Below are positions 48,600 through 58,295 of a stretch of 64,000 nucleotides of DNA, piece by piece (the stretch's first letter is position 1; each line of letters begins with the position of its first letter). A program made the position numbers and the translations under genes. The DNA is taken from positions 126,711-190,710 of the forward strand of contig JAMYWO010000054.1 of assembly GCA_024220525.1 (NCBI GenBank), given 5' to 3'. The stretch is from Cochliopodium minus (Eukaryota > Discosea > Himatismenida > Cochliopodiidae). The notes beneath the pieces are model-generated. The model ran no database searches. It saw only the letters and a list, made by a program, of their open reading frames with translations, and was not told the DNA's origin.

Positions 48600-48712
48600 A
48601 AAGAGTGACTCCCTTAATTAAAATTTTTTTGGATTTTAAGGTTAATTTTTTAGTGTGATTATTAAAAATTGATAATAATTAATTGATTTTTTCAATAATT
48701 ATTATTTTATTT

Positions 48713-49748
48713 TTACGCTAATTCTTGAATGCCGCCCCTAATATTCAACCCACTGAGACCCAACTCCCTGATAAATTTATTACAAGCAATAATCTTCGAT
48801 ATTGAAAGCACAGAAGACTCGTTACCTAAAAAGAGGTTTCCACCCAGATCTAGTTTCACAATACTAGTGTTATTAAGCAATACCTCAGTAAGCCTTGGTA
48901 TTCCTTCTCCTCTTTTTAATTGTTTTTTTTTTTTATTTTTTTTTATTATTTGATATTTTTAAATTCAACTTTTGTTTTTTACTTTATGTCATTATTTCTC
49001 AAATTCAAATTTCTTATTGTATCATTTAGCTCCAAAGCTTCGCTTAACAAAATAGTTCCTTTTTCTTTAAGAGATATAGATGCTATGTTAAGGTTCTTTA
49101 TTTTTTTGTTTAATTTGATAAACTCGGTTAGTTTTTTGATGTCATGCGCTTCCATTTGGTTGAAGGACAAATTCAGTTTTTCTATGTTCTCGTTTATTTT
49201 CATGGCTTCGGCGAAATATTCGAGTTTTTCTGAGCAGATCAAGTTTGTGCTTATAATAATCAAGAATTTATTTGATTGAATAATATATCTTTCTGAAATT
49301 TAATATTTGAAATTTTTTTTATTAACTATGATCATTTTCAAATGATCTGATAGAAACAGAACTCAATTTGATGCTAAGAAATTTCGAATAATTCAATTTT
49401 TATAAAATATCACATTTTATAAACTCTATTTTTTTTCTTTTTTGAGGAGATATAATTAATTTGGGATCAATTCATTTAAGGTTTACCTTAAATTCAGGAT
49501 TCTTATGGATCTATTGGTTTTGATTTGAGATGACAACATCTTTTTACTAAAATTAAACTTTTTTTTTTTTGTGAAATTAATTTGTAAATGATCACCTTCA
49601 TCCCTTCCAAGCTGATAAAATTATATGATTTTGAGGTAAGATCGATGCTCTCACCACTATTTTCGATCTTATAATATGAATTGAAACCAAATTATTCTTT
49701 TCAATAAATTGTACAAACCTTATTTTTCCAATATTTTGGGGTATTCAT
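48713..49748 (-). CDS. Leucine-rich repeat protein 2
   Basis: The start at ATG 49748 (MNTPKYWKNK) is followed by an intron, then ESIDLTSKSYNFISLEGMK, another intron, and MLSSQIKTNRSIRILNLR. LRRs follow: IEKLNLSFNQMEAHD, IKNLNIASISLKEKG, IRNLNLRNNDIK, IVKLDLGGNLFLG and IRELGLSGLNIRGG. It ends TAA at 48713. An intron of ~220 nt (about 49265-49484) is long for this region; I saw no MITE-like ends in it. The repeats resemble those of the neighbouring LRR gene but start and end differ. No signal peptide or membrane segment. Likely cytosolic; binding partner unknown. Confidence 0.7.
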
Positions 49749-50059
49749 TTTTTAGTCAGTGTTTTCGTTCTATTTTTTTTTTTTTAATTCAAAATTTTAA
49801 CAAATTAAAATGAATAAAAAAAAAAAATAAAATGAATTGAGAATTCAATAAAAATGGCAAATCAACCTATTTCAACGTAGAAATAGTGAAATTTTCAAGT
49901 AATAAAAAGCTGTATACTGAAAAGATTTTTTTAATTATTGTAAAAAGAAAAAAACTTTGAAAAAGAATAAAAATGAACAAATAAAAAAGAGTTTTCTTTT
50001 TTTTTTTTTTTTGAAAAAAAATGATTCAGAAAAAAATAAATAGAATAAGATTTGTTATA
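49749..50059. other. Spacer with poly(A)/poly(T) runs, no gene seen
   Basis: About 310 bases between the LRR 2 start and the stop of the ankyrin gene, both on the minus strand. It is rich in A and T homopolymers. I see no coding sequence or RNA gene. Confidence 0.6.
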
Positions 50060-53000
50060 TCATTTGCTCTCCTTATTAAACTTTTTGAGTTTGACACCAA
50101 TAACACGCTTGACATCACGAAACTTGTTAATGAAATCACGCTTGACCTTTTCACTTTTGGTGCTTTCTTTGGCAGTATCCAAAATAATAAGACTGTATTT
50201 ATTAATCATATCTAATTCTTCATTTTCTTCGTTAAAAGCAAAATAAAAACCCCATTTATCTGAGTTAGGGTAATTGACCAAATCAGAACAAGAATTCCCG
50301 TTTTTGTTTTGGACATTTGATTTGGCTCCCCAGCCAAGAAAAATGTCAGCAATATCATCATTTTCGAGTGCCTTTGTAACGTGAAGAGGAGAATATCCAT
50401 CTTTGTTTAAACTATTTATTTTGACACTAGCCCCTATAAATATGTCATAAAAAAATTTTATAAATCAAATTAAATTATTTAAGAAAAACAAACCCTTTTC
50501 AAGAAGAATATCAGTGATTTCTACGTCAATACAAAAATGGAGGATATTGTTATAATTTTCGTCGGTGACAGTTAAGTCCGCCCCTGCTTCAATTAAACTC
50601 AAAATAGTTGTTTTTTGGCAAAGAGAAGCAGCATAAAAAATGGCAGTTTTTCCTTCACTCTGAAAAAAAAAAAACTTAAACAGGAAAATGAAAAAATAAA
50701 ATTACATTTCTATAATTGACATCCGATCCATTTTCTATCAAAAATTCAACAGCCCTCTCCAAAATACCTCCTTTCAAATGAACTATTGCTCTCATGAGAG
50801 GGCTCCATTTATAAGGACCCAAAGGAGAGTTTATGTCTATCTGGGAAGAGAGCAAAAGTTGGGCCAACACTTCGAAATTCTCGTTTATGATACATAACCA
50901 AATCAAGTTTTCTCCTAAAAAATTTGAAAGGTTGGGATTTGCCGAGCCCTCTATTTTTTAAAAATAAATGATTTATTTCATAAGGATAAATAATTTTTAG
51001 TTTTTAAAAATATGTCTGGATATCCAACACATATTTTTAAAATGATAAAAATCAAACATTGATATTTTGGAGATATAACCTCAAATATACAATTGTTATT
51101 TTCATTTGGTGCATTAATATTCAAATAAAATGTTATTTCTTGTTGGGGATTAATTATATTTCAATTTTTGTAAAAATTTTTTAAAAAATTAATTTATACA
51201 TTTTAAAATTAATTTAAATTTACCATTCATGAGAGTTTCTACTATGACCGTATTTAGTGGGTTATTTGCAAATGTTGCGAGTAGGGGGGTATATCCCTCT
51301 TCGTCTAATTCGTCCACCTTGGCTTTGTTCTCGATTAAAAAGGAGACCATATCTGTGTTTCCTTTGGCGCAAGCAACTGCAAGAGGAGTTTCTCCTCCTT
51401 GTTCAAGTTTTGAATTGATTTGCGAAGAACTGAGTATGAGTTTCTCTGCCATGTTTTGATTTCCTAATAAAAGATGATAAAAAATAAAAAATAAAAAATA
51501 AATAAAAATAAAAAATAAATAAAAAATAAAAAATAAATAAAAAATAAAAAATAAAATAAAAAAATAAAAAAGAAAATGTTCTAATAAAAGAAATGAAACC
51601 TGTATAAGCAACCAAATGGATGGCAGATCCCCATTTTGGAAGAACTTTGTCTTCAACCCCATTGTCCAACAAAAAAGTGAGCGCATCTTCATTATTAAAG
51701 AGAACACAATAAGACAAAGGAGTGAAACCAAAAACATCAGGAACATTCTTTTCAGATATAAAAGGAAAGATCTTTTTAACAGCTTCTACATTCCCATGGA
51801 TACACATGATATGAAGAATGTTTTGGCCGAAAGAGTTTTTCCAAGAGTTTTCGTAACTCACTTCTAGAATCTGGTTTTCGATGAAAATCATATCGGGAAA
51901 TTCCTGATGAGACTCTGTGAACACAGGATCATCCAAAATTTTGTTTTCTTTGAGACGTGCTTCCCTTCTTTTCTGTTGTTTAAAGATTCTATCTGAAACT
52001 TTTTCTTGGTGAAAAACTTCTAGTTGGTAACAGAAAGCGTAGATCCCGGGAAGATGGCTGACGTTTTCGATAAAACTCTGTTTATTGATGCATCTTTGAA
52101 GCTTTTGGTCTGTGTTCTTCACTCTCTTGCTTAGTTTGGAACCATATTTGATCATACAAATGTCGAAAAGATCTTTGTTGCTGGGGTTGTTGTTATAAAT
52201 CATACATTCTTTCTTTTCAAACAACTTTGAAAGAGGAACGACTCCCGATCCTTCGCAATAGTCGAAAAAAACGGTGAAAGTAACGTTAGTTTCTCCGTAA
52301 TATTTTCCATCCACATTAAATGCAAAATCGGAATTTTCCCAGATAGGATTAGGCATCTGAGCCTTTGATGATTTTCTTTTGGATTCTCCAAATTCCACCA
52401 TCACATGCACCAATTTCGAATCCACTTTGATTCCTTCTAGATTTTTTATTGTGACCGTAAGTATGTTCTCTTCATTCGGAAAACATTTGGGCAACTCCGG
52501 CAATGGATCGACTTCGATCACCCTGGTGTTCCTCATCAATATAGAGCTGAGACTATTGTTTTGGGGCAAGGATGGTATCGATATCTTTGAGGCTCTCGAT
52601 AATTCCATCACCTCCTCTTTTTGTTTCTTCTCCATCGATTTCTTCTCTTTCTTTAAATCGAAATTTGTATCCAATAATTTCGAGCCAAAAAATGATTGTC
52701 TCAATTCTTTTCCAAAATTTTGTGATTCTGTTATATTTTCTTTCAATTGTTTCAATGATTTCGATATTTTTTCATCGTACTCCGAACTATATTTTATTTT
52801 ATCCATCATCAAATTCACTTCGTCCAATTTAGAAGTGAGCACATCTAATACCTGCATTTGCTTGATATCATTTCTATTTGGCAATGAATCTATCATATCC
52901 TCATCCTATATGATTTATTATATTCATAATAAATGGAATTATTTCAAATTTAATTTATAAGATGTTCTATCGAATATTATGAGATGTTGAATGAAAATAA

Positions 53001-53403
53001 ATATATACTATACCTTCTCCTTAATCATCTTTATTAGTTGAACGGATTGGTTTTTCTGATTCTCAGATCCCGTCTTATTGATTAATAAACACAGGGCTGA
53101 ATTAATTTTTTCGGCAGATTTTAATTTGTGGGATAATTCATGATTATTCAATTCTGATTTCATGGTATAATCTTTATATTCCTGTATAAACTCTTTTTCT
53201 ACTCGAGATTTCTCATCAAAAAATTGATTAATAATGGAATTGAATTTGGAAAATTCTTGATTCCTTCCATTCAAATAATCCATCACATTCTCGATATCTG
53301 CAAGATTTTTCTCCAGCAATCTTTCGAGCATGATGCTTTTATTCTTCAGATCCAATAATTCTTGATACTCTTCGATACCAATGGTAATACTCTTATCATT
53401 CAT
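50060..53403 (-). CDS. Coiled-coil / C2-like / ankyrin-repeat protein
   Basis: Exon 1 (53008-53403) encodes a coiled coil (MNDKSITIGIEEYQELLDLK start). The next large exon (~51603-52915) continues with charged helices. It then has a C2-like beta domain (ENILTVTIKNLEGIKVD, then MPNPIWENSDFAF, then TFTVFFDYCEG) and begins ankyrin repeats (NILHIMCIHGNVEAV, TPLSYCVLFNNEDA). More repeats follow after introns: GETPLAVACAKGNTD, EGYTPLLATFAN, KWSPLMRAIVHL, EGKTAIFYAASL and GYSPLHVTKALE. A C-terminal cap of ~75 residues ends KKFNKESK and TGA at 50060. It is probably a cytosolic scaffold that docks to membranes through the C2-like part. The intron at 50951-51223 is enlarged by a MITE-like element; the intron near 51475-51600 is A/T low complexity. 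Confidence 0.75.
50978..51147. mobile_element. MITE-like element (copy 3, diverged)
   Basis: It lies within the 273-nt intron 50951-51223 of the ankyrin gene. The left end TCATAAGGATAAATAATT follows a T-rich flank. The central part AATATGTCTGGATATCCAACACATATT and the following TTGGAGATATAACCTCAAATATACAATTG match copy 1 closely. The right end is decayed (around TTATTTCTTGTTGGGG). It is non-coding. Confidence 0.65.
51475..51575. repeat. A-rich (A5-6T)n low-complexity intron
   Basis: Alternating A-runs and single T bases on the plus strand, within an intron of the ankyrin gene. On the coding strand it is T-rich, like the tract at 29866-29975 that breaks the assembly. Confidence 0.8.
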
Positions 53404-53575
53404 TTTATAAGGGGTACGAAAGATATGGCTCCAAAAACTATTTCTTTTTTTTAATTTTGAATTTAACTATTTTGCCAAAATATACTGAACTGTTTTGCAA
53501 TCAGAATTTGAAATACCTTGCTAAATCTTTGAATATTTTGAAATTATTTATTGTTTCATCATTTTTCAAAAAAAA

Positions 53576-56500
53576 ATGCTAAAAGATAATAAGTTTCTCT
53601 TTCTCTTTTCTTTATGCATTATATTACAGATATCATCTCTATTCATCTTTTCCAATGGATTCTTCCCTAAGAAAGAATTATTGGAAGGATTTTCAAATGA
53701 TTCAATAAATTATGGAGAATATTTTGGAAGAAATGATAATCCATTGGGTGGAATAAACAATACATATGCACAATTCAAAAAATATGATAAATTGATAATA
53801 ATGGTGATAGATTCACTGAGGAGCGATCTCACGTATGCAAAGGAGAAATCAAAATTCAATTATCTTCATCGATTGATAAAAAAAAAGAAGGCAGTGCATT
53901 ATACATCAAAGGCATTCACGCCAACAGTGACACTGCCAAGATTGAAGGCGATAATAAGCGGGATGATACCGAGTTTCTCAGATATCCTCAACAATTTCGA
54001 TTCATCGGAGATAAAGGAAGACAATCTGATAACACAAATGAAAAAGGGAGGAAAAAAAATAATATTTTTTGGAGATGATACCTGGATAAAATTATTCCCT
54101 GACAAGAAAAAGATATTTGACAGGAAAGATGGCACAACGAGTTTTTTTGTGTATGATATCTATGAGGTGGATAACAATGTGACGAGACATCTATCTACAG
54201 AGCTCGAATCACAATCAGATTGGGATCTGATGATCTTGCACTACCTGGGGATCGATCATGTGGGCCACTCGTACACCCCGAATCACAGGTTGATGGGAGA
54301 GAAGCAGAGGGAGATGGATGAGGTGATCAAGAGGATCTACGAGAAGAGAGTGAAAGATAATCCTGATACGCTGCTGGTCCTATTGAGTGATCATGGAATG
54401 AGAGATGTAAGGATGTTTTTTTTTTTTTTTATCAGATCATTTCTCAAGTATAATTGAAATCACTTCAAATGATACATTATGCCCGAGAATAACCTAACTT
54501 AATTAGAACGTTGATATTAATATCAACCTTGATATGAAATAACTTCTCTTTTGGAATTTATTTCAAAATTATTCTTGAAAAAAATAAAATTTCATTTTAT
54601 AATTCTTCATTTATTTGTTTGAAAAACAGAACGGTAACCACGGAGGAGCTTCTATTGAAGAAACTTCCTCAGTGATGGTGTTCATTGGCGACCACTTCGA
54701 TGAAAACTCCCCTTCAAGACACCTCGATCAAATAGAAAGCGTTCCTCAAATCAGTTTTGTCTCCACCATATCCTTTCTCATGGGCGTTCCCCTCCCCATC
54801 AACAACTTTGGCTTTGTGATCAGGGAGATGCTGGAGAAGTGCGGATATTCTTTGGAGGACCAAATTTCTATTCTCGCTGCCAATGTCCAACAGATCCTTC
54901 ATTTAGTGAAATCCAATCCTATTTTTTGGAACAAGGGTTTGCCTAGCACTCAAAGAATCTCGTTTTTATTGAACCAGTAAGTTTACAAACTTTTTTAATA
55001 ACTTTTCAAAAATAAAGAATCTGTGAAAGATTATTTTTTAAAAAACAACTTTTGAAAATTGGTCAGTAAAAATGATGATTATATTTATCAACTCCCAAAT
55101 TATTTACATTTTATATCCAAAAAATTTGAAACCAACAAAATATTTTTAACCTAATTTAAAAGTTTCATAGTCTAGAAGATTCAAAAGCAATGCACTACAA
55201 AGTAGTGAAAGGCGAAAGCTCAGAGGGGAGAGAGCTAAGAGAAAGGTACTTCTTCTTCCTGGAAAACATTAGTCAGGAATTCTCCAAAGTACTCAACACA
55301 TACGACATGTACTCTCTAATAGTGGGGATAGTGTTTTTGTTCGTATCTTTCCTTTCGATTTTGTCTTTGTTCATCTTGAACAATTCAAACGCCATTTTTT
55401 TTAAATTTACTTTCAAAATAATGTCAACTCCGCTTCTTTTATCTTTTCTTCTGTTTTTCTTCCACAATTACTTTGCCTGCAACTTTTCGGAGAGTATTTT
55501 GTGCGGTCGTTCTGTGATAACCACGTGGATTTCGTGCCTCCTCCTTTCAATATGTCTTTGTAATTCTTTCTTTGTTTTAGGCGTGTCAAGCAACCCTCTC
55601 CCCCTTCTCCAAAAAATTTCGTTTTCACATCTGATAACTCTTCTTTTACCCTCCATTTCCCTCTTTTCGAGCAGTTTCATCGAGGAAGAGCATTTCTCTG
55701 TTTACTTCATAACCAATACCTTGTTTTTCGTTAATTTGACACAACTTTTTCTTTTTTCTTCTCATCAAAGCAACCAAAATGAAAAAACTAAAAAAGATTT
55801 CGTTTGCAACTTTCTCATTCTCATTTGTGGAAGATTCATCACAAAATGGAATTCCACAGGTGACAAGTGGGCTTCATTGTGGGACTACTCCGATTGGCTA
55901 ACCTCCTCTCACAACCTCCTTTTCCTCCGGGTCTCCATCTTCATTTCTTTCCTTGTTCCCTTCATCCATTTCTTCTTCCTCAAAAAATCACAACATCCAA
56001 AAATCCCACCTCTTGTCCTATTTTCTCTTTGTTTTATTTCTGCTTTTCTTTATAAAATGGAATTTACTTTCCAAAACTTTGATCGAGAAAACTTTGTATA
56101 TTTCGTCTACTTTTCTCTCTTCTTCTTTTTCTCCTTTCAGTACTTTTTTACCAAAAAAGGATCTTTCCCCCTCCTCCCCTATTCACACTTCTCCCTCCTC
56201 CTACTCATGCTCCTCATCCACCGACCTCAAAACTCATTCCTTTTGTTGCTCATGTACATTCAATCCGAATCTTTTCTTCTTCTCGATTGTAATTCAGATC
56301 CCCTTTTGAACCTTTTGTTTTCTTTTTATTTGGGAAGATCTGCCTTTTTTTCTATTGGAAACTCAAATTCTTTCTCTTCGATCGATTTCAACATTTCCTA
56401 TACAGGAACCCAAGGTCTTCCCTCCAATATCCTCGCTATCTTCACTTTTTTCATCGTTTTTAGTTGTCAAATTTTCTTTTTCGTTTCTTTTCTGAGAAAA

Positions 56501-56731
56501 CTTTCAAATGATGGATCTAACAAAATGCCTTTCAAAAACTTTTTTGATCTGATTTGTTTTTTATCTGTTTACAAATCCCTCTTTCTCTTTTTGTTTTCTT
56601 TGGCCATTTACATCCTGAGGGACCATCTTTTTATATGGACTGTGTTTTCACCCAAATACTTCTACTTGCTTGCAGAGTATATTTTACACATTCTAAAGTT
56701 AATTGTCTTAATTGTATTTAATCATGTTTAA
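53576..56731 (+). CDS. PIGG: GPI ethanolamine-phosphate transferase 2 (PIGG/Las21)
   Basis: PIGG adds ethanolamine phosphate to the second mannose of the GPI anchor in the ER. Three exons (53576-54406, 54630-54976, 55171-56731) sum to 2,739 nt, 912 residues, in the family range. A first N-terminal membrane helix precedes the luminal alkaline-phosphatase-like domain. Its metal-binding motifs are MVIDSLRSDLTY (Asp and nucleophile region), FTPTVTLPRLKAIISG, FGDDTWIKLFP, HYLGIDHVGHSYTPNH and LLSDHGMRD/NGNHGGAS across the first intron. The third exon encodes about ten further hydrophobic helices. All expected catalytic residues are visible. GPI synthesis fits the many predicted surface proteins nearby, although those shown use TM anchors. 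It is divergent from the ankyrin gene across 172 bp. The first intron (223 nt) is long and contains an 18-bp perfect palindrome. Confidence 0.93.
54510..54527. repeat. 18-bp perfect palindrome in PIGG intron 1
   Basis: GTTGATATTAATATCAAC reads the same on both strands. It lies in the 223-nt first intron, which is about three times the usual length here. At 54475-54487 the intron also has CATTATGCCCGAG, whose reverse complement occurs at 62818-62830 next to an assembly N. These may be remains of another small inverted-repeat element. Confidence 0.5.
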
Positions 56732-56993
56732 TTCAAACTATTTATGAAAAAATTAAAAATTTCAAGAAATATCATCTATCAATTAAAAGAACTAGACTTT
56801 TTCCAAAATTCCTCTTTCTCCATACTTCATTACAATAAGTATCACGAGAATTTCTTTTTGATACAATCGAATGAAAACAAATATATTCTTGTAATCTTTT
56901 TGTAAACATTTTTAATCATTCACAAAAGTCAAAAAAATTAAAAGATATAATTGAAAATTTTGATTTGAAGAAAAATAATGGTTTGTTATGATC

Positions 56994-57531
56994 CTATTTA
57001 TTTGTTCCTCTGGTATGAAAGTCCTCCCTATACAACGGAAAAGGATAAATAGAATCGCCCAAGAAATTTTCCAAAGGATCCACTGTGGTTATAGATAGGA
57101 ATTTGGTCTTTGCAAGATAGCTAATTTTTCCATGACCTCTCAAATTTCTATTACAATAATATCTATCACCTTCTTTTTCTTCTTTCAAATCACATATATC
57201 AGAACATTTAGGGCATCTTTTTGGCATCTCGTAAAACACTTTTCCCTCTTGGATGCATCCATTTTTCTGGCAAATATATGCTCCATCTTCTTTGAATTGG
57301 CCTTCTTCTCCGCATTTTGGGCAAATTTTACCATTCACTTTAAAGTTGTCGAACTTGAATTCCAAAAGTGGTGGATTGTCTTTTGTGTGCTATTTTGAAT
57401 CCCATTTCTTTCAAATCCTCTTCTACAATAAATTCCAAAAATTCTTCCTTGGATCCAAATCCTTCTTCAATAATTCTGTCCAAAAAGCTCTCTAATAAGA
57501 GTTCAAAAATAAATTTCTTTAATCCTTCCAT
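56994..57531 (-). CDS. Double zinc-ribbon protein
   Basis: The ATG at 57531 starts a helical N-terminus (MEGLKKFIFELLLESFLDRI). The C-terminal part (56994-~57388) contains two Cys4 ribbons: ICPKCGEEG..YICQKNGC and RCPKCSDIC..YYCNRN. It ends TAA. The two parts are in different frames. A 39-nt intron ending AAATAG before HTKDNPPLLEF would join them, but the skipped sequence also looks coding. A one- or two-base frameshift near 57390-57410 is therefore an equal option. Function unknown; zinc ribbons of this type bind nucleic acid or protein. No signal peptide or TM. It is convergent with PIGG. Confidence 0.6.
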
Positions 57532-57743
57532 TCAGATCTTTTTTTTTATTGAAAAATTAAATCTTTAAATTTCAAAAGAATGAGTTAAGAGTCAAGAGCA
57601 AATGTCTTGGATACATGATTTATATAAATGAATATTGGAATAATTAATGTAATTAAATATACTTATTGGAAATAGTGAGAGAAGATTCTGGAAATATCAA
57701 ATATATTTATTCACAATTTGAATTAAATAAAAAAAAACAGAAA

Positions 57744-58103
57744 ATGGGAAATCAGAACCAAACAATAACAAGAGAATCAATTACTCCACAATCCCCACAA
57801 TATTCAAGTACCACTGTCATTATAAAATTGGGAACGATGAATATCTCTATCAACAAGAACGCAGAAGAAGAGATAGTGAGAGGTTTATTGAATGTATATT
57901 TTAATAATTACCCCAATGAGAAGATAGTTCAAAATTCCGACAACTTATCAAATTCAATCATATTTTCGACTGCAAAGGATACCCATAGAGATTTAGTATT
58001 CAAAGCTACTTTGATAGATTATTTCATCAATATTGGATATAGTCTCAATCTTAGCGATTATACTTTGATTTTCACAAAAAATAATCCAAAAGAAACAAAA
58101 TGA
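57744..58103 (+). CDS. Unknown small protein, 119 aa
   Basis: The ATG at 57744 (MGNQNQTITRESITP) is preferred. An upstream in-frame ATG at 57666 would add 26 residues with a less compact composition. The product has a disordered Ser/Thr/Gln N-terminus, then a predicted alpha/beta domain (TVIIKLGTMNISIN, EEEIVRGLLNVYFNN, LIDYFINIGYSLNLSDYTLIF). I do not recognise the family. The Gly after Met could accept a myristate, but position 6 is not Ser or Thr, so this is weak. It ends TGA. No introns are visible. Confidence 0.6.
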   Translation: MGNQNQTITRESITPQSPQYSSTTVIIKLGTMNISINKNAEEEIVRGLLNVYFNNYPNEKIVQNSDNLSNSIIFSTAKDTHRDLVFKATLIDYFINIGYSLNLSDYTLIFTKNNPKETK

Positions 58104-58295
58104 TTGCATTAAATTTGTCTTATTCTTTTTTAAAAACGATATTATATTAATGTAAATTTCATATTTTTTCAACTAAAATGAACTTCCAAATAAAATAAAA
58201 AAAAAGCATGAAAAATTTGTTAAAAAAGAAGAGTTTCAACAAATTTGGTAACCAGGTATCATATCCAATCATAATCAAATATACTTCCTTTTTTC

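Noticed and set aside
1-51147. Introner-element explanation for the intron-borne repeats
   Set aside because: Element ends do not coincide with splice sites. In copy 1 they lie 16 and 44 bases inside the intron, so insertion into existing introns is simpler.
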